Part shown: positions 8,833 to 16,614 of the stretch, one piece after another | Layout: each line of letters begins with the position of its first letter | How positions within the stretch are numbered: the stretch's first letter is position 1 | Source of the DNA: DASRHT01 sp035293765 | Lineage (GTDB): Bacteria; Chloroflexota; Ktedonobacteria; Ktedonobacterales; Ktedonobacteraceae | Length of the DNA stretch: 64,000 nucleotides | Assembly (NCBI GenBank): GCA_035293765.1 | Contig: DATGMF010000051.1 | Location: 19,354-83,353, forward strand | Reading direction: 5' to 3' | Notes under the pieces: generated by a model | What the model was told of the DNA's origin: nothing | The model's input: the letters and a program-made list of their open reading frames with translations, nothing else | Databases searched by the model: none | Made by a program: the position numbers and the translations under genes

Positions 8833-10278
8833 TTGGCTATACGAAATATTTGCACCATCACTAGAGAATATCTTGCCAGACAGCTCAGCAGAGCTATGGG
8901 TATACTGTTCGCTTTGCTGGCAAGCTTGCTCATGCCACAACCATTCATCTACGCGCATGTCAGCAACCTGTCTGTACTCTCCCAAACAAATCCCGGCGAT
9001 TGGCCCACCTACATGAAAGATATCGGGCATTCCGGGTTCAATGCAAATGAATCTGTTTTAAATGTAAATACCGTTCCTAATCTTAAAGTACATTGGCAAT
9101 ACCATGTGGGAGCAAGGATCAGCAGTCAGCCGGTCGTTGCCGACGGCGTTGTCTATTGGGGCTCTTGGGATGGGTACGAGCATGCTACAACTCTTGCTGG
9201 TCAGCAGCTCTGGCGAACTTTTGTGGGCATGACAATACCGCGCAGTGGCTGTTCTATTCCTCCTGCCGGCGTTGCCGCTTCCGCAACGGTGACCTCGATT
9301 AGCATTAACGGAACAACCACGTCAGTAGTTATTGTCAATGGCGGCAACGCTCATGTGTACGCGCTCAGAGCATCCGATGGCAGCGTCCTCTGGAGCACCG
9401 CAGTAGGTACCTCGCCCGACTATATGCTCTGGGGTGGCACTACGGTTTACAATGGCAATGTCTATACTGGAGTATCATCCTTTGGCGATTGTCCTCTAGT
9501 AACCGGAAAAGTTGTCCAATTAGACGCATCAACCGGAAATATCCTGCACTCTTTTAATACAGTCCCAACATCCTGTCGCGGAGCAAGCGTCTGGATGACG
9601 CCAACAATAGATATAGCGGAGCAAGCTCTTTATGTATCTACGGGCAACAAGGGCACCTGTAAAACCCCAGAAACACTGGCCTATGCGCTCGTTAAGCTGA
9701 GTGCAATCGACCTTTCATTCATCGATTCGTGGCAGCTCCCAGCGGCTGACCAGAAAGGCGATAACGACTTCGGCAGTACTCCTACGCTCTTCACTGCTAC
9801 AATTAGTGGACAGCAGCGAGAGATGATCGGGTTCGTCAACAAAGATGGCGTCTATTATGCTTTTGATCGCAGCCATATCAGCGCCGGCCCCATATGGCAG
9901 TTCGACCTGTCAAGTGCGCCCAATAATATTGCCTCCAGCGCCTGGGACGGTACAACACTGTACACAGCAGGTACGCTCACAACGATCAAAGGCAAGACGT
10001 GTAAAGGCTCTGTTCGGGCTCACGATCCCGCAACCGGAACTGTCAAATGGGAATATTGCGCGCCCGGAAAGATCATTGCTTCTCTAGCTGCTATTCCAGG
10101 TGTAATTTTCGCTGGCGCCAATAACCAGCTTGTCGCGCTGAATGCTACAACAGGCACACAGCTTTTCTCATTCACAGATACCAGCAAACAGTCAATATTC
10201 TGGGGATGTTGCACCGTTTCAAATGGCATCGTTTACGCAGGGAATGAGGCTGGCAACCTGTTTGCCTTAGGAGTGTAG
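8833..10278 (+). CDS. Secreted PQQ-type beta-propeller protein
   Basis: The protein has 481 residues from a TTG at 8833 behind AAAAGGGAA; an ATG at 8899 would give a shorter leader. A hydrophobic signal segment (MGILFALLASLLMPQPFIYA) is followed by the mature domain starting DWPTYMKDIGHSGFNANE, the typical opening of PQQ-repeat quinoprotein-like proteins. Repeated blade motifs include PVVADGVVYWGSWDGYEHA, SVLWSTAVGTS, VVQLDASTGNILHSF, VRAHDPATGTVKWEY and LVALNATTGTQLF. No cytochrome c motif or dehydrogenase active-site signature is obvious, so it is more likely a binding or scaffold propeller than an alcohol dehydrogenase. It is monocistronic and ends in a hairpin. Confidence 0.85.
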   Translation: MAIRNICTITREYLARQLSRAMGILFALLASLLMPQPFIYAHVSNLSVLSQTNPGDWPTYMKDIGHSGFNANESVLNVNTVPNLKVHWQYHVGARISSQPVVADGVVYWGSWDGYEHATTLAGQQLWRTFVGMTIPRSGCSIPPAGVAASATVTSISINGTTTSVVIVNGGNAHVYALRASDGSVLWSTAVGTSPDYMLWGGTTVYNGNVYTGVSSFGDCPLVTGKVVQLDASTGNILHSFNTVPTSCRGASVWMTPTIDIAEQALYVSTGNKGTCKTPETLAYALVKLSAIDLSFIDSWQLPAADQKGDNDFGSTPTLFTATISGQQREMIGFVNKDGVYYAFDRSHISAGPIWQFDLSSAPNNIASSAWDGTTLYTAGTLTTIKGKTCKGSVRAHDPATGTVKWEYCAPGKIIASLAAIPGVIFAGANNQLVALNATTGTQLFSFTDTSKQSIFWGCCTVSNGIVYAGNEAGNLFALGV

Positions 10279-10301
10279 GGGGTGGGGCTTGTCCCCACCC
10301 C
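10279..10301 (+). terminator. Hairpin right after the propeller gene stop
   Basis: GGGGTGGGG (10279-10287) pairs with CCCCACCCC (10293-10301) around CTTGT and starts immediately after the stop codon. The downstream T-tract is poor. It resembles the G-rich palindromes at 35561 and 38144. Confidence 0.5.
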
Positions 10302-10346
10302 TCCCTGGGTTGTGATATGCAACGCACTCTCTCATGTTCCTGATCT

Positions 10347-11834
10347 CTACGAAAGGCGACTTTCCTCTTTTTCACGCAGTTCAAGACCGAGTCCGGCAGC
10401 CACACGTTTCCCATAGTCTTGATGGGCTCGCAGGAAATGTTGTACCTGCCGTTCTTGAATTTCTCTGTTGACGTGCTTCAAAGCGTCAACAAGGTTATCG
10501 ATTAACCGTTCTTTCTCTGCCTCGCTCATCCGGCTATAGAGCTGGCCGGCCTGAACGAAATCATCTTCCTCTCGATAGCCAGTTCGCCTGGTCAGACCAT
10601 GCAATTCCATAGCATGTTCCTGGTCGTGTGGCGCGGGCACGGGACCGTGAAAGCTGTTGGGTCCGTAGTTAGGGCCGCTTCCTCCGTTCGCATCAACGCG
10701 CATTGCGCCAGCACGCTGGTAGTTGCATACTGGAACCTGGGCTTTGTTGATAGGTAAGAGCGGATAATTGACCCCGAGACGGTAGCGCTGCGCGTCAGGA
10801 TAAGCAAAAATGCGGCCTTGCAATAACTTATCCGGGGAAAACCCGATACCGGGCACGACACTGGCGGGCGCAAAAGCGGCTTGCTCGACCTCGGCAAAAT
10901 AATTTTCCGGGTTGCGGTTGAGCACAAGCCGGCCAACGGGCTGCAAAGGATAATCTTTATGTAGCCAGACCTTCGTTACATCAAAGGGATCAAAGCGATA
11001 GGTCCAGGCTTCTTCGAACGGCATCACCTGCACGAACAGTTTCCAGGCCGCCTCCTTGCCACTGGCGATATGCTCAAAAAGATCCCAGGTGGCATAATCG
11101 GGATTTTTCCCATCCATTGCAATGGCTTCTTCCCGCGTCCAGTTTTCGATCCCGGCTTCTGTCTTGAAGTGATACTTGATCCAGAACGCCTGCTGGTTCG
11201 CATTGATCCACTTGTAGGTGTGCGAACCAAACCCATCCATGTTGCGATAGGTCCTGGGGGTGCCACGGTCAGAATAGACAATCGTGATTTGTAGCACTGC
11301 CTCCGGGGTGCGGGAGAGAAAATCCCAGCCCATATTAGCATCTTTTACATTCGTCTGGGGATTGCGCTTCTGCGAATGGACAAAGTCTGGGAACTTGATT
11401 GCATCGCGGATAAAAAAGACAGGCGTGTTGTTACCGACAAGGTCATAATTGCCTTCCTCGGTGTAGAATTTGATCGCGAACCCGCGCACGTCTCGCACGC
11501 TGTCGCCGGACCCCAGTTCGCCCTTTACGGTAGAAAAGCGTACAAAAACTGGCGTTCTTTTGCCGACGCTGTTCAAAAAAGCGGCTTTGGTCCACTGGGT
11601 GACATCATGAGAAACCTCAAAGTAACCATAGGCACCCGCGCCTTTAGCATGTACGACACGCTCAGGAATGCGCTCACGACTGAAATGGGCCAGCTTTTCA
11701 ATCAAGTGGACATCTTCCAGCAGGGTGGGGCCAGACTGACCCGCGGTAAGGGAATGCTGATCATTGGGAACAGGAACGCCAAAACTGTTGGTCAAATACG
11801 GCTGCTGTCGCTCTTCCATGCGCCATTTACTCAT
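10347..11834 (-). CDS. Catalase (monofunctional, heme)
   Basis: The protein has 495 residues, the size of small-subunit catalases that disproportionate hydrogen peroxide in the cytoplasm. The catalytic His motif (RVVHAKGAGAYGYFEV), the Asn motif (VGNNTPVFFIRDAIKFPDF) and the proximal heme Tyr motif (RIFAYPDAQRYRLG) are all present, as is the NPENYFAEVEQAAF block. No flavodoxin-like C-terminal extension is present. The ATG at 11834 is chosen over an upstream in-frame start because AGGGTG precedes it at a normal distance and the protein then begins, like its relatives, a short way before YLTNSFGVPV. It is alone, convergent with the propeller gene. The 300-bp AT-rich upstream gap is large enough for stress regulation, but no PerR or OxyR site was recognised. 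Confidence 0.95.
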   Translation of the reverse strand: MSKWRMEERQQPYLTNSFGVPVPNDQHSLTAGQSGPTLLEDVHLIEKLAHFSRERIPERVVHAKGAGAYGYFEVSHDVTQWTKAAFLNSVGKRTPVFVRFSTVKGELGSGDSVRDVRGFAIKFYTEEGNYDLVGNNTPVFFIRDAIKFPDFVHSQKRNPQTNVKDANMGWDFLSRTPEAVLQITIVYSDRGTPRTYRNMDGFGSHTYKWINANQQAFWIKYHFKTEAGIENWTREEAIAMDGKNPDYATWDLFEHIASGKEAAWKLFVQVMPFEEAWTYRFDPFDVTKVWLHKDYPLQPVGRLVLNRNPENYFAEVEQAAFAPASVVPGIGFSPDKLLQGRIFAYPDAQRYRLGVNYPLLPINKAQVPVCNYQRAGAMRVDANGGSGPNYGPNSFHGPVPAPHDQEHAMELHGLTRRTGYREEDDFVQAGQLYSRMSEAEKERLIDNLVDALKHVNREIQERQVQHFLRAHQDYGKRVAAGLGLELREKEESRLS

Positions 11835-12193
11835 TTCTAGCACCCTACTCTGGTGCCAAGAGGTCGGGCTGCACAATCTTTCTCACAGAAGAGATCCTAT
11901 GATCTGATCTCTTCTGATGAAAGAGACTGCGAAGCCGTAGAGGTACTACACGTTATAGCCTTAACTTACTTATAAGCATCTCCACGCATATAATGGGCAA
12001 AAGCTTATAATGCTATATTATATCGCATTACGCTATGAATTACCACAATAGCCATGTAATATATGAATTTCAATATATTATTTGACTTTATGCAAAAAAG
12101 ATGCTCGCTACTTACCACACAAAGGTCTGGATGGACAGGATACTTTTTTCCACTTGTTCGAGGAAGATCAGCGGTGTCGCCCGTTTCTGGCGG
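11835..12193. other. AT-rich intergenic region; no gene seen
   Basis: The region holds the catalase promoter side and the sedolisin 3' flank. It contains AT-rich tracts (about 11990-12100) and no supported ORF, RNA or clear terminator. Confidence 0.5.
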
Positions 12194-13618
12194 TTAAGAT
12201 GCGTCTACCTCATCATCCACAGTATTTCCTGCCAGAGCCAGTATAGTGGAGAGCCGCGCGGCTTTGGGCGTGCCAAGCCCGGTCGTGGGGTCCCAGCCGC
12301 GCCCGGCATCAAAGCCCGGGATTGTCTGCACGTTGCCTTTCTCACTATGGAAAGTGAAGGCATTGTTGCCGATAATAATATCATGAAACGTCTTCGCGTA
12401 GAGACCATCCCGGCTAATGTGGTAGAGCGCGCTATTAAGAAATCCCAGCCGCCTCCCCGCTATCTGATTGCAAAGAGCTACCACCGCCGCCCACTGAGGA
12501 GCTCCGGCGCTCGTTCCTCCCACCGGCAGGATAATGGTCATGCCGGGAAGAAATGAACTGGTCACAACGGGAAAGCCGGTGAACGGATCGCCGTTATAAG
12601 CAATATCAGGAACTCCCCGCATCGTCTTAAAGCCGGGTACCTCATCCTGAAACGCGGGGCGGGGAAATAAGACGCTAAAGCCTCCACCCGTGGCGCCCGC
12701 ATCGCTCGTAGATCTATTCCATACCATCTCACCGAGATATTCGCCTTTTTGTGAGGCCAGTAATGTGGTTCCCCCAACGCCGGATACAAGGGGATCGCTC
12801 GCCGGGTAACTCACTCCCTGCCCTTCAGCAACCGGCTCACCGGCACTATTACATATAGCGGCTGCCGAGCCGCTATCTCCTGATGAGGCTAACACGCCGA
12901 TATGTTTCTCTCTGGCTAACCTGAACGCTTGATGCCAGCGTTGCACCTCTTCGGCAGTATAACAGGTTTCACCCAGCCCCACACTGAGCGAAATCACGTC
13001 ACCCAGGTTATTGGCGACGGCATATTCTGTCCCGCTGATGATCCCATCGATCTGCTGGCGCACATTATCCCCAGCAGGATTACCAAGCACCAGGTTGATC
13101 GTCGCGTCAGGCGCAATCGCATGCGCCCATTGCACATCCAGCGCGATCTCCAGTGAAAATCCGATAGCAGCCGAACTTCTGGGATCAAATGGATGCAGGC
13201 CAAAGGGAGCAACAATATTAAGTTGAGGCTCGTTCAAGCCGAATAGCTTGTCAAATAAAGCCAGATCCGCCAACAGCGTCGGGTCCTGATAGTCATCGAT
13301 AATCACAATGCTGCGGCCCTGACCCCGCACGCCCCCATCCACCAGCGGCTCAATATCATACGCTCGCCGGATCTGCTGCGGGCTATAGCAAAGAGGAGGT
13401 GCAACATTTGCAAGGCAGGGTAGAGAAGCGCCACTTTTGGCATTTATAGCGGCACGAATCAATGGATGCAGATGCAGTATCGCGGGCATCACAGGCTGTC
13501 CTGTCCGAACAGCATGGGCCGTTTTGCCTGAAAAAAACGGGGCACCGGTCATGCTCAGAAAAGCTACGAATAGCACGATCAGACGAAACAGGAAGCAACA
13601 GGAACTCGGCTTTGTCAT
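12194..13618 (-). CDS. Secreted sedolisin (S53) peptidase without recognisable propeptide
   Basis: The protein has 474 residues. A signal peptide (hydrophobic LFRLIVLFVAFLSMTGAPF) leads into a short spacer and then the S53 catalytic domain starting SPQQIRRAYDIEPL. The acid-stable serine-carboxyl peptidase signatures are visible: FSLEIALDVQWAHAIAP with the Glu-x3-Asp pair, the oxyanion Asp region SSGDSGSAA, and GGTSAGAPQWAA with the nucleophile Ser. The calcium site is represented by FHDIIIGNN and GWDPTTGLGTP. The usual pro-kumamolisin domain of about 180 residues is absent; only about 65 residues separate the signal from the catalytic domain. The start at 13618 has GAGGAGAG in front. It is likely exported and suited to low pH. 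Confidence 0.9.
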   Translation of the reverse strand: MTKPSSCCFLFRLIVLFVAFLSMTGAPFFSGKTAHAVRTGQPVMPAILHLHPLIRAAINAKSGASLPCLANVAPPLCYSPQQIRRAYDIEPLVDGGVRGQGRSIVIIDDYQDPTLLADLALFDKLFGLNEPQLNIVAPFGLHPFDPRSSAAIGFSLEIALDVQWAHAIAPDATINLVLGNPAGDNVRQQIDGIISGTEYAVANNLGDVISLSVGLGETCYTAEEVQRWHQAFRLAREKHIGVLASSGDSGSAAAICNSAGEPVAEGQGVSYPASDPLVSGVGGTTLLASQKGEYLGEMVWNRSTSDAGATGGGFSVLFPRPAFQDEVPGFKTMRGVPDIAYNGDPFTGFPVVTSSFLPGMTIILPVGGTSAGAPQWAAVVALCNQIAGRRLGFLNSALYHISRDGLYAKTFHDIIIGNNAFTFHSEKGNVQTIPGFDAGRGWDPTTGLGTPKAARLSTILALAGNTVDDEVDAS

Positions 13619-13770
13619 GAAGAGACTCTCCTCAGAGCATACATCCATTGATAAATTTTTGATAGCTCAACTATTTAATAAGTTGTCACTTAAAATTTGA
13701 TCTTTGCAAAGAGTATACATTCAACATCATCGTTTGTGAATGGTCAAATATAAACTCGTCTTGTTGCTCG

Positions 13771-14703
13771 CTATTTAAAGGCAGCGATCAAACACATTGC
13801 CCAGGTAGCCATATCAGGACACTCCGCCAGATTACGCGAGATCCACGCCTGATCGAATAACGGCAGAGCATCCGGGCAGATGGTCCAGAGCGTATCGCGG
13901 ATGATGTGCCAGCGAGGAGTTTTCATGACTTGTAGTTCTTGAGGCTGAAAGAGGGTTTCGGCTTCATCTGGTGTTTGCGCGCGCACATATGGCTCCCACC
14001 AGGTAAGCATTTCAGTCAGTAAGATGGCCGCGGCAAAGCGATCCCCTTCAGGACGCCATTGCCCGCGCTTATCAAGGCAACGATGCTGATAGCCAGGTGT
14101 ACCAAGACTATACTTCTTAGGGGCCGGTATCCCGGCAATATACATGCCTTCAATGTCCAGCAATTGAACCTGTCTGTAATCAGGCGAGAGGATGATATTG
14201 CCCCCGGCGATATCAGTATGAGCAAAGTGATGTGTCTCCAGTTCCCAAAGCACCTGAGCCGTTGCCAACGCCAGGGTACGCGCATGATCGGCAGTATAAC
14301 GGGCGCTGGCGGCGGGATCGCACATCAATCCTGCCCAGGTCTGCCCGTCGATCCAGGGCATCAACACGGCATACTCCAGGGCGGGGTATTCGGCGATCAG
14401 TTCGGGATAGAATAATTTCGAGAGACAGATACGACGCCCAAGATAGAGCCCGGGTACATCCCTGCATCTGGTAAGCGCATCAGCAACAGCCGCAATATGC
14501 TCGCATTGATAAGCGGGCTTCATCACTTTAAGGGCGCACAGGACCCCGCTTCTAACGTCGCGCACCTGATAGAGCAGCGATTCCCCCCCCTCCACCACAA
14601 ACGCCTCATTCTGGTCCTCTAAGAAAAGCGGATGCGGCATAAATTGACAGAGGACAGGTCCAAGCTGGAGCAGCATCCCTGCAAAAGGGCAAAACTCACT
14701 CAC
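13771..14703 (-). CDS. Protein-kinase-fold protein of a TerY-P-like triad
   Basis: The protein has 310 residues. Kinase landmarks in order are ALKVMK (Lys near 59), the catalytic loop HTDIAGGNIIL (Asp near 164, Asn near 169), DIEG in place of DFG (Asp near 183), GTPGYQHRCLDKRG as activation segment, and DRFAAAILLTEML as the F-helix Asp. HRD is replaced by HTD, so it is an atypical but probably active kinase. The GTG at 14703 overlaps the phosphatase stop as GTGA and has GGAAGGGAG upstream; a GTG at 14730 is the alternative. It is co-transcribed with a PP2C phosphatase and a vWA protein. This trio corresponds to the TerY-phosphorylation triad described by comparative genomics. The substrate is unknown, and no membrane helix is present. 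Confidence 0.8.
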   Translation of the reverse strand: MSEFCPFAGMLLQLGPVLCQFMPHPLFLEDQNEAFVVEGGESLLYQVRDVRSGVLCALKVMKPAYQCEHIAAVADALTRCRDVPGLYLGRRICLSKLFYPELIAEYPALEYAVLMPWIDGQTWAGLMCDPAASARYTADHARTLALATAQVLWELETHHFAHTDIAGGNIILSPDYRQVQLLDIEGMYIAGIPAPKKYSLGTPGYQHRCLDKRGQWRPEGDRFAAAILLTEMLTWWEPYVRAQTPDEAETLFQPQELQVMKTPRWHIIRDTLWTICPDALPLFDQAWISRNLAECPDMATWAMCLIAAFK

Positions 14704-15557
14704 CGGACGCGCTCCCTTCCATGTACCCACCGCAACTCAAGCGCGGTCATATCATCACTTTTGGGTTGTTGACGCAGCCGCTCCGCCTGCGCCTGCCACT
14801 CCTCATCGCTAAAAGCAACCAGCGACTCTCCAAGAGCGTCAAGGCCATCGGTATGGATAACCAGACGATCAATAGTGGTAAGCGCCAGGCTCCAGGTCGT
14901 GATTGGACCACGGCATCCATGCACCGTGGACCAGCGACTCCCATTTTCATCTTCCCCCCCCAGTTTAATAAACTGGTCTGAGGTAAGAAAGAGTCGGGCT
15001 GTAACATTGCCCATCCAGCAAAAGAGCGCGCGCATAGGCGGCGACTCACCCAGCTTGATAGACCACCCACCATAGTCAATCCTGCCGCACAAAAAGACCG
15101 CCTCGCTTCCGTAGGAGTTGCGCAATTCTTCAAGCACCTCCCGCACCAGAAAAGGCGTCCCCGGAGGCGGCCCAACCCGTTTCAGTTCTTCCTGCGCCTG
15201 GCGCGCGCGCTGATTCAGATGCGTTTGCAAAATAGCGGCCAGCATGGCCGGCTCTTGTTGCAGCCCGGTGAGGCCCTGTAACCACTCCATCAGGCAGGTC
15301 GCAAGATAGTAAGCCGCGAAATCGCCTTTATAAGAGCTGCCTACCCCATCGCAGACACAAAAACAGAGTGAGGAGCCATCGCGGCAGAGAATTTGCGCGA
15401 AGTCCTGATTCGGTAAAGACTGCTCTTGTGCCTCCTGGCAACGCATTGAAAGCAAACGAGCGGTGATTGTATGATCGATCATAGCGCGTATAAAAGTATC
15501 CGCCATTTGTGTGCTCTCAACCATCGGCTGCGTATTCTCACCTGCATCATATTGCAT
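14700..15557 (-). CDS. PP2C-family protein phosphatase of a TerY-P-like triad
   Basis: The protein has 285 residues and is cytoplasmic. PP2C motifs are present: the N-terminal metal motif PNQDF (about 50-53), CVCDGVGSSYKGDFAAYYLA (metal Asp near 70, Gly 71) and the late HTDGLDALGESL with its metal Asp. It would dephosphorylate Ser/Thr, presumably reversing the partner kinase. It starts 22 bp after the vWA gene and overlaps the kinase gene by 4 nt, so the three proteins are probably translated together. GGAG lies upstream of the ATG. A central Gln/Arg-rich helical stretch (about 95-130) is longer than in minimal PP2C domains. Confidence 0.83.
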   Translation of the reverse strand: MQYDAGENTQPMVESTQMADTFIRAMIDHTITARLLSMRCQEAQEQSLPNQDFAQILCRDGSSLCFCVCDGVGSSYKGDFAAYYLATCLMEWLQGLTGLQQEPAMLAAILQTHLNQRARQAQEELKRVGPPPGTPFLVREVLEELRNSYGSEAVFLCGRIDYGGWSIKLGESPPMRALFCWMGNVTARLFLTSDQFIKLGGEDENGSRWSTVHGCRGPITTWSLALTTIDRLVIHTDGLDALGESLVAFSDEEWQAQAERLRQQPKSDDMTALELRWVHGRERVR

Positions 15558-15578
15558 AAAGGTCAGCTCCTGCTCCGG

Positions 15579-16340
15579 TTACTTTAATTGTGTGGCGGTG
15601 GAAATAGCAAAAGCCAGCCGGACCAGCTCGGTGTGAACGCCGGGGAAAAAGAGCGCCGCGCCAGGCTGCAAGTTATAGCCATAATTATTAATATTTTGCC
15701 GATATGTCTCCGGTAAGGGCGAGGAGAGATGGAAGAGCATTTTTGCATATTCATTGGTCAGTTGACCCGCTCGGGTCACTCCTCCCCACTGCCGCCAATC
15801 ATGTACCGAGGAACGCAGCATTTTATCGGCAACATACACATTTTCTACCAGCACCGGACCATCGTTGACCGACATCGCCTGGATGCGTTTCACCACAGGC
15901 GAGGGATCGCTGTTTGCCGTCACCAGTGCGTCCGTCAGGTGACAGACAAGCGGGGCCGGCCCGGATTGAAATTTCTCCAGGTTCGCCTTTAAGAGAAACT
16001 CTACGGACGAGAAACCCGCATGCGTGTCAGTTTCACCACCTGCAATAATGGCTGGCACGCCATGCCGTACCAGTTCGGGCAGGTCGCGGATACCATCCAG
16101 AACATCTACAACTTCTGTGCTATAGGCAAAAATGGCTACTTTATAACGCTTCTGTACCACCCCATCACGAATGGAACGCCGCACCATATCTTTTATTGCG
16201 TCCTTCAGCGCCTTGTTCACAACATCAATCTTGGTTGTCTGGCCGCACGGATCGTTCATGGAGTAGCTAGCATCGATCAAATAAATTACCAGAGCTGGAG
16301 AGAGCGTTGTCGCCGGTTGCGTATACATCACCGTACTCAT
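15579..16340 (-). CDS. vWA-domain protein, TerY-like
   Basis: The protein has 253 residues. The metal-ion-dependent adhesion site is complete: DASYSM (about 23-28, DxSxS), the Thr in GGETDTHAG, and the Asp in CHLTDAL. There is no signal peptide or membrane helix, so it is an intracellular vWA protein as in TerY. It is the first gene of an operon with PP2C and kinase genes, which matches the TerY-P triad (vWA, phosphatase, kinase) associated with Ter-type stress systems. No TerB, TerC, TerD or TerZ gene is found in this window, so a link to tellurite or the Ter complex is not shown. The divergent neighbour is a TIR receptor. Confidence 0.83.
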   Translation of the reverse strand: MSTVMYTQPATTLSPALVIYLIDASYSMNDPCGQTTKIDVVNKALKDAIKDMVRRSIRDGVVQKRYKVAIFAYSTEVVDVLDGIRDLPELVRHGVPAIIAGGETDTHAGFSSVEFLLKANLEKFQSGPAPLVCHLTDALVTANSDPSPVVKRIQAMSVNDGPVLVENVYVADKMLRSSVHDWRQWGGVTRAGQLTNEYAKMLFHLSSPLPETYRQNINNYGYNLQPGAALFFPGVHTELVRLAFAISTATQLK

Positions 16341-16408
16341 CCCTGAAGCCTCCCATAGTGCTATTATCGCGGAGATTCACGGTTGCTCGTTATGAATACC
16401 CTGCTAGC

Positions 16409-16515
16409 CATGTGGCAAACGTTCCCGCGTTGAATCGGGGCGCTACACGCGCTGTAGCGCCCCGCCTCATCGGTTGTAGCTCCCCGATTCATCGTGGGAG
16501 TGCTCATGCCGCATG
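16409..16515. repeat. Structured palindromic repeat, copy R2 (expanded)
   Basis: The outer stem CATGTGGCA (16409-16417) pairs with TGCCGCATG (16507-16515) with one wobble or mismatch. The interior contains the conserved core (minus strand) at 16476-16505 and a second, diverged core at 16421-16447. A perfect 11-bp hairpin, GGGGCGCTACA/TGTAGCGCCCC (16437-16463), separates them. It looks like a standard element with an internal duplication. It fills the divergent promoter gap between the vWA and TIR genes. Confidence 0.75.
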
Positions 16516-16614
16516 TTATGAATATCCCGCTTGTATAAGCATACCACATCCGCTATAATGTCACCGAGATATACATTCATCATTTTTTCATCGAAAACGT
16601 ACAGGAGGAATTAT

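Noticed and set aside
13771..16340. The vWA-PP2C-kinase operon as a tellurite-resistance locus
   Set aside because: No TerB, TerC, TerD or TerZ gene occurs in the window; only the signalling triad is present.
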